Shown here in pieces: positions 15,738-18,494 of a stretch of 18,494 nt of DNA. The stretch is from an uncultured Lachnospiraceae bacterium (GTDB taxonomy: Bacteria > Bacillota > Clostridia > Lachnospirales > Lachnospiraceae): assembly GCA_934418125.1 (NCBI GenBank), contig CAKRWT010000044.1, positions 1-18,494 on the forward strand, written 5' to 3'. The position numbers and the translations under genes were made by a program. Under the pieces are notes generated by a model. That model ran no database searches. It was given only the letters and a program-made list of their open reading frames with translations, and had not been told where the DNA came from. Position 1 is the stretch's first letter; every line of letters begins with the position of its first letter.

Positions 15738-15890
15738 ATGGCGGAAGAAAAGTTACTGGAAGAAAAGTTACTGGAAGAAAAGTCATCGGAAGAAAAGTTA
15801 CTGGAAGAAAAGTTGCCGGAAGAAAAGTTGCTGGAAGAAAAGCTGCCGGAAGAAAAGTTGTCGGAAGAAAAGTTACTGGAAGAAAAATGA
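15738..15890 (+). CDS. Possible 50-residue EEKLL-repeat peptide (uncertain)
   Basis: An ATG at 15738 opens a frame for MAEEKLLEEKLL and eight further five-residue units, ending in EEK and TGA. It would be a highly charged, probably helical peptide with no signal sequence. The preceding AAAGAG is a weak ribosome binding site. The whole frame is a 15-bp DNA repeat whose GAAGAAAAG part is invariant even at synonymous positions, so copying at DNA level explains it as well as selection on a protein. Two other frames are also open through it. It lies between a good promoter and the downstream membrane protein gene and could be a leader ORF. I give it low confidence as a gene. Confidence 0.3.
   Translation: MAEEKLLEEKLLEEKSSEEKLLEEKLPEEKLLEEKLPEEKLSEEKLLEEK
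15744..15887 (+). repeat. 15-bp tandem repeat, 9.6 copies, varying only by transitions
   Basis: Nine full units at 15-bp steps from 15744 plus a partial tenth. Each unit is GAAGAAAAG followed by a hexamer. The nine hexamers are TTACTG (four times), TCATCG, TTGCCG, TTGCTG, CTGCCG and TTGTCG. All fit YYRYYG, so every difference is a transition and all lie in five neighbouring positions. Confidence 0.95.
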
Positions 15891-15989
15891 TTAGAAAAAA
15901 TGGTCAGTATGAAATTTTCCAGGCTGCTTTGTAACAAATGTTCAAGAATGAAAAAATACTATATTGTAAGATGCGCGAGGTAAGAAAGT

Positions 15990-17927
15990 ATGAAAACAAT
16001 TAAGAAGGCAGGACTGTGGGTGCTCTCTCTCTTTTTCCTGCTGATGACATTGGGAGCATTCAGGCAGAGTGTTTTAAGTGGTTTACTGTTGCTTGCAGCG
16101 GCACTTCTTTGTAATCCACTGGTATTAAATGGAATACAAAAGACTGGGAGAAGAATGAAGCCGGCTATTACAATACCAGGTGTTATTGTATTGTTTTTTG
16201 CCGGGGTTTTGACAGCACCTTCCAGTGGCAGCGGCGAAACCCATGATGTAGCAACAGCACAGCAGGCGACTACAGAGATAGCAACCATGCAGGACACTGG
16301 AGCAGAAGAGAGCAATTCGGATGAAGCAGCAGGAAATGAGGCAGAAGCAGTTTTAAAAGAAGCGGATACAGAGAATCCGAAGACAGAGAATCCGAAGACA
16401 GAGAATCCAAAGGCAGAGAATCCGAAGACAGAGAATTCGAAGACAGAGAATCCAAAGGCAGAGAATTCAAAGACAGAGAATACCAAAGTAGAGAATTCAG
16501 AAACAGAATTGAACGTGCACTTTCTGGATGTGGGGCAGGGAGATGCTGTTCTCATTTCCTGTGATGATGCCTATATGCTTATTGATGCGGGAGATAATGA
16601 TAAAGGTACTCTGGTGCAGAATTATCTGAATAAACAGGGCGTGGAACACCTGGATTACATCATCGGTACGCACCCAGATGCAGACCATATTGGTGGCATG
16701 GATGTTATTTTGTATAAATTTGACTGTGGTACAGTGATGATGCCGGAGGTAACCAATGATACAGCAACCTACCGTGATGTGATAGATACCATGAAGGAAA
16801 AGGGCTATCAGAATACGGCACCAGTTGTCGGCGATTCTTATTCGCTTGGCAGTGCACAGTTTACTATTTTAGGTCCAACAGATACCTATGAGGATACAAA
16901 CAATAACTCTATTGTATTATTGCTGACCCATGGCGATAATAAATTTTTGTTTGTAGGTGATGCAGAGGAAAAAGCAGAGGAAGATATACTGGCAGAAGGT
17001 GTTTCTGTCAAAGCAGACGTACTCAAGGTAGGACATCACGGCAGCCGTACGGCTTCTTCAGAAGCATTTCTGCAGGCAGTAGAGCCAACGTACGCAGTCA
17101 TTAGCTGTGGACAGGATAATAGCTATGGGCACCCGCATGCGGAAACTTTAAATACGCTGCGCAGCATGGGAGTAAAGCTATTTCGTACCGACGAACAGGG
17201 GACTGTGACAGCCACTTCCGATGGACATGAAATCAGTTGGAACTGTGCTCCTTCTACTACCTGGAAAGCTGGTGAAAATGTACAGAGCAGCACCGGTACA
17301 GACCAGAAGAAGTCTAATACAGCAAACAGTAAGAAGAACCTGTCAGATACTACAAATAGTTCAGTACAGCCTGCGGCAAGCCAAAGCAGTGGGACGCAGA
17401 CGGGTGCAGATAGTCAGAGCAGCGGGGCGCAGACAGGCACAGATAGTCAGAGTAGTACGACACAGTCCAGTGTTACAGGAAGTACCAACAGCCAGTCTGC
17501 AGCAAGTCAGGGTAGTACGACACAGTCCAGTGTTACAGGAAGTACCAACAGCCAGTCTGCAGCAAGGCAGGGCAGTACGACACAGTCCAGTGTTACAGGA
17601 AGTGCCAACAGCCAGTCTGCAGCAAGGCAGGGTGGTACGACACAGTCCAGTGTTACAGGAAGTACCAACAGCCAATCTGCAGCAAGTCAGGGTAGTGCAG
17701 CGCAGACGGATAGCACTCAGATTGCCGGAGTCACCCAGGAAAACAATGGCAGCAATTTTGGAACCGCACCAGCTACCGGCAGTTATATAGGCAACCGCAA
17801 TAATCATAAGCTGCATCGGGCAAGCTGTTCTTATCTACCCAAGGAAAAGAATCAGGTTATCTTTGACACTAGAGAGGCAGCTGTGGCAGCCGGTTATAAT
17901 GACCCCTGTGGGCATTGCAATCCATAG
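15990..17927 (+). CDS. Membrane-anchored ComEC-type metallo-beta-lactamase-fold protein with repeats and Ada-like C terminus
   Basis: A 645-residue protein. Three hydrophobic segments (about 8-25, 28-46, 57-76) should leave the rest outside the cell. Residues 127-171 are nine TENPK-like units. The metallo-beta-lactamase-fold domain (about 173-418) has HFLDVGQGDA (177-186), THPDADHIGG (227-236; the HxDxDH form seen in the ComEC nuclease domain), FVGDAEE (321-327), VGHHGS (347-352) and YGHPH (379-383). Residues about 425-590 are Ser/Thr/Gln/Asn-rich with four 20-residue repeats. The end (about 598-645) has His606, His609, Cys613, Cys640 and Cys643 in the pattern of the Ada metal-binding-like domain found at the end of some secreted nucleases. 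The start ATG follows GCGAGG. ComEC transport helices are absent, so it is probably a cell-surface hydrolase, perhaps acting on DNA. Substrate is inference. Confidence 0.88.
   Translation: MKTIKKAGLWVLSLFFLLMTLGAFRQSVLSGLLLLAAALLCNPLVLNGIQKTGRRMKPAITIPGVIVLFFAGVLTAPSSGSGETHDVATAQQATTEIATMQDTGAEESNSDEAAGNEAEAVLKEADTENPKTENPKTENPKAENPKTENSKTENPKAENSKTENTKVENSETELNVHFLDVGQGDAVLISCDDAYMLIDAGDNDKGTLVQNYLNKQGVEHLDYIIGTHPDADHIGGMDVILYKFDCGTVMMPEVTNDTATYRDVIDTMKEKGYQNTAPVVGDSYSLGSAQFTILGPTDTYEDTNNNSIVLLLTHGDNKFLFVGDAEEKAEEDILAEGVSVKADVLKVGHHGSRTASSEAFLQAVEPTYAVISCGQDNSYGHPHAETLNTLRSMGVKLFRTDEQGTVTATSDGHEISWNCAPSTTWKAGENVQSSTGTDQKKSNTANSKKNLSDTTNSSVQPAASQSSGTQTGADSQSSGAQTGTDSQSSTTQSSVTGSTNSQSAASQGSTTQSSVTGSTNSQSAARQGSTTQSSVTGSANSQSAARQGGTTQSSVTGSTNSQSAASQGSAAQTDSTQIAGVTQENNGSNFGTAPATGSYIGNRNNHKLHRASCSYLPKEKNQVIFDTREAAVAAGYNDPCGHCNP
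16368..16502 (+). repeat. 15-bp repeat coding TENPK units in the surface protein
   Basis: Nine 15-bp units encode five-residue blocks (TENPK, AENPK, TENSK, AENSK, TENTK, VENSE), forming a charged linker between the membrane segments and the enzymatic domain. Variation is mostly at Pro/Ser and Thr/Ala codons. Confidence 0.95.
17461..17700 (+). repeat. 60-bp repeat coding 20-residue Ser/Thr/Gln-rich units
   Basis: Four adjacent 60-bp copies begin at 17461, 17521, 17581 and 17641 and differ at a few bases each (for example AGT/AGG giving Ser/Arg, ACC/GCC giving Thr/Ala). They encode SVTGSTNSQSAASQGSTTQS-like units in the linker before the C-terminal Cys/His domain. Shorter related SQSSGAQTGTD blocks lie just upstream. 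Confidence 0.95.
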
Positions 17928-17970
17928 AAAATGTTGCTTGCGAGTGTGACTGGAATCAGGCAGGAAAGCC

Positions 17971-18106
17971 AAGACTTGAACCAAAGTAAGTCCTAAGACC
18001 GAGTAGAATCTAAGCCAAACAAGGTCTAAGCCAGAGCAAGGTCTAAGCCAAGCAAGGTCTGAGCCAGAGCAAGGTCTAAGCAAAATAAGGTCTGAGCCAA
18101 AGCAAG
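17971..18106 (+). repeat. 33-bp tandem repeat built of alternating 17- and 16-bp halves
   Basis: Unit starts at 17971 (17), 17988 (17), 18005 (16), 18021 (17), 18038 (16), 18054 (17), 18071 (16) and 18087 (17), with consensus AAGGTCTRAGCCARAGC; the short halves lack one base near the end. The two leftmost units are the most diverged. No SD-preceded start and no strong hairpin or terminator was seen here. Confidence 0.85.
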
Positions 18107-18137
18107 AAGAGATGCGTAAGAGGCAGGTGGCTGGTGT

Positions 18138-18494
18138 GGGTATAAGAGGCAAAAAGTCTTCGCAATACCCGGGAAAAATTCAAACTGTGGGTATAGGAAA
18201 GGATATTACTTTTGGATAACCAGAATAGGTAAATGGGGAGGGTATAGAGAGACAAAATAAGTGAGAATACCCATTCAGCCAGAAAAATGAGGGTATGGTG
18301 TATAAAAGGAAGCAGAAATACCCAGACAACAGTCAAGCGGTGGGTATAAGAAGTAAAAAGTCTTCATAATACCCAGAAGAAGTCTAAGTTAGTGGGTATG
18401 CCAAAAGGAAAAGTCTCGTAATACCCAGCTGGCAGGTGAATTATGGGTATGAAAGAAGAAAAGTTGTGCAAATACCCAGAAGAAGTCTAAGTTA
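18138..18494 (+). repeat. Array of seven 51-bp units bounded by GGGTAT...ATACCC inverted hexamers
   Basis: GGGTAT begins at 18138, 18189, 18240, 18291, 18342, 18394 and 18445 (steps 51, 51, 51, 51, 52, 51). In every unit the inverted partner ATACCC ends exactly 33 nt from the start (18170, 18221, 18272, 18323, 18374, 18426, 18477); unit 2 has ATAACC instead. The 21-nt cores are purine-rich but poorly conserved; units 1 and 5 share AAAAAGTCTTC. Linkers are 18-19 nt and mostly unrelated, except that units 5 and 7 share agaagaagtctaagtta. The window ends in the linker after unit 7, so the array may continue. No gene is supported in this stretch. Confidence 0.95.

Noticed and set aside
15617..15937. 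Ser/Asn/Phe-repeat ORF on the - strand and the GRKVT-repeat frame on the + strand (15641-15934)
   Set aside because: Both are alternative readings of the 15-bp repeat, with no start signals.
18112..18219. 35-residue + strand ORF from ATG 18112 into the first 51-bp units
   Set aside because: Only a weak AGAAGAG lies upstream, and the frame ends by a stop inside the repeat. More likely a relic or chance.
17835..18336. Two hydrophobic - strand ORFs in the 3' repeat region
   Set aside because: They read through low-complexity repeats and overlap the end of the surface-protein gene. No ribosome binding sites and no family resemblance.
18138..18494. CRISPR array
   Set aside because: The only conserved parts are 6-bp inverted hexamers; neither the 18-19-nt intervals nor the 21-nt cores are conserved as repeats, related cores recur (units 1 and 5), and no cas gene is in the window.

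Overview
The window looks like a chromosomal segment of a Gram-positive, mid-GC Firmicute, most likely a gut-type Lachnospiraceae. The basis is the set of protein families (AddA, a YesM/YesN-type two-component system, ChvE/XylF-type lipoproteins, a BmrCD-like split ABC exporter), strong GGAGG-type ribosome binding sites, lipobox signal peptides and intrinsic terminators with U runs. Species cannot be told from the sequence alone. Every confident gene is on the + strand.

Left end (2-553): the C-terminal nuclease end of AddA, cut by the window edge. A promoter overlapping its stop codon opens a sugar-sensing operon (633-5906): a membrane-anchored periplasmic-type binding protein, a LytS/YesM-type histidine kinase (14-nt overlap), a YesN/AraC-type response regulator, and a XylF-like binding lipoprotein. 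After a terminator hairpin (5968-6011) comes the transport operon (6172-11397): a ChvE-like multiple-monosaccharide-binding lipoprotein, two intergenic hairpins, a double-domain ATPase (MmsA type) and two tandem MmsB-type permeases, closed by a strong terminator (11446-11484). The arrangement resembles the XylFII-LytS/YesN xylose-sensing system of solventogenic clostridia, which senses extracellular pentose and switches on the importer genes. Here it is linked to three different binding proteins and two permeases.

Middle (11535-15337): a strong sigma-A-type promoter, a structured leader with two mutually exclusive hairpins, and two genes for a heterodimeric ABC exporter. One partner has degenerate ATPase residues (Asp for the catalytic Glu, Gln for the H-loop His).

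Right end (15329-18494): an unusually repeat-dense 3.2 kb. A 66-bp tandem repeat begins at the last codons and stop of the exporter. It is followed by an interleaved terminator and promoter, then a 15-bp repeat that can encode a 50-residue EEKLL-repeat peptide and varies between copies only by transitions. Next is a membrane-anchored ComEC-type metallo-beta-lactamase-fold protein that carries two more internal repeats and a C-terminal Ada-like Cys/His domain. It is followed by a 33-bp repeat (17+16) and finally an array, running off the window, of seven 51-bp units. Each unit is bounded by the inverted hexamers GGGTAT and ATACCC at constant 33-nt span around poorly conserved cores. This last array is the least explained structure in the window.
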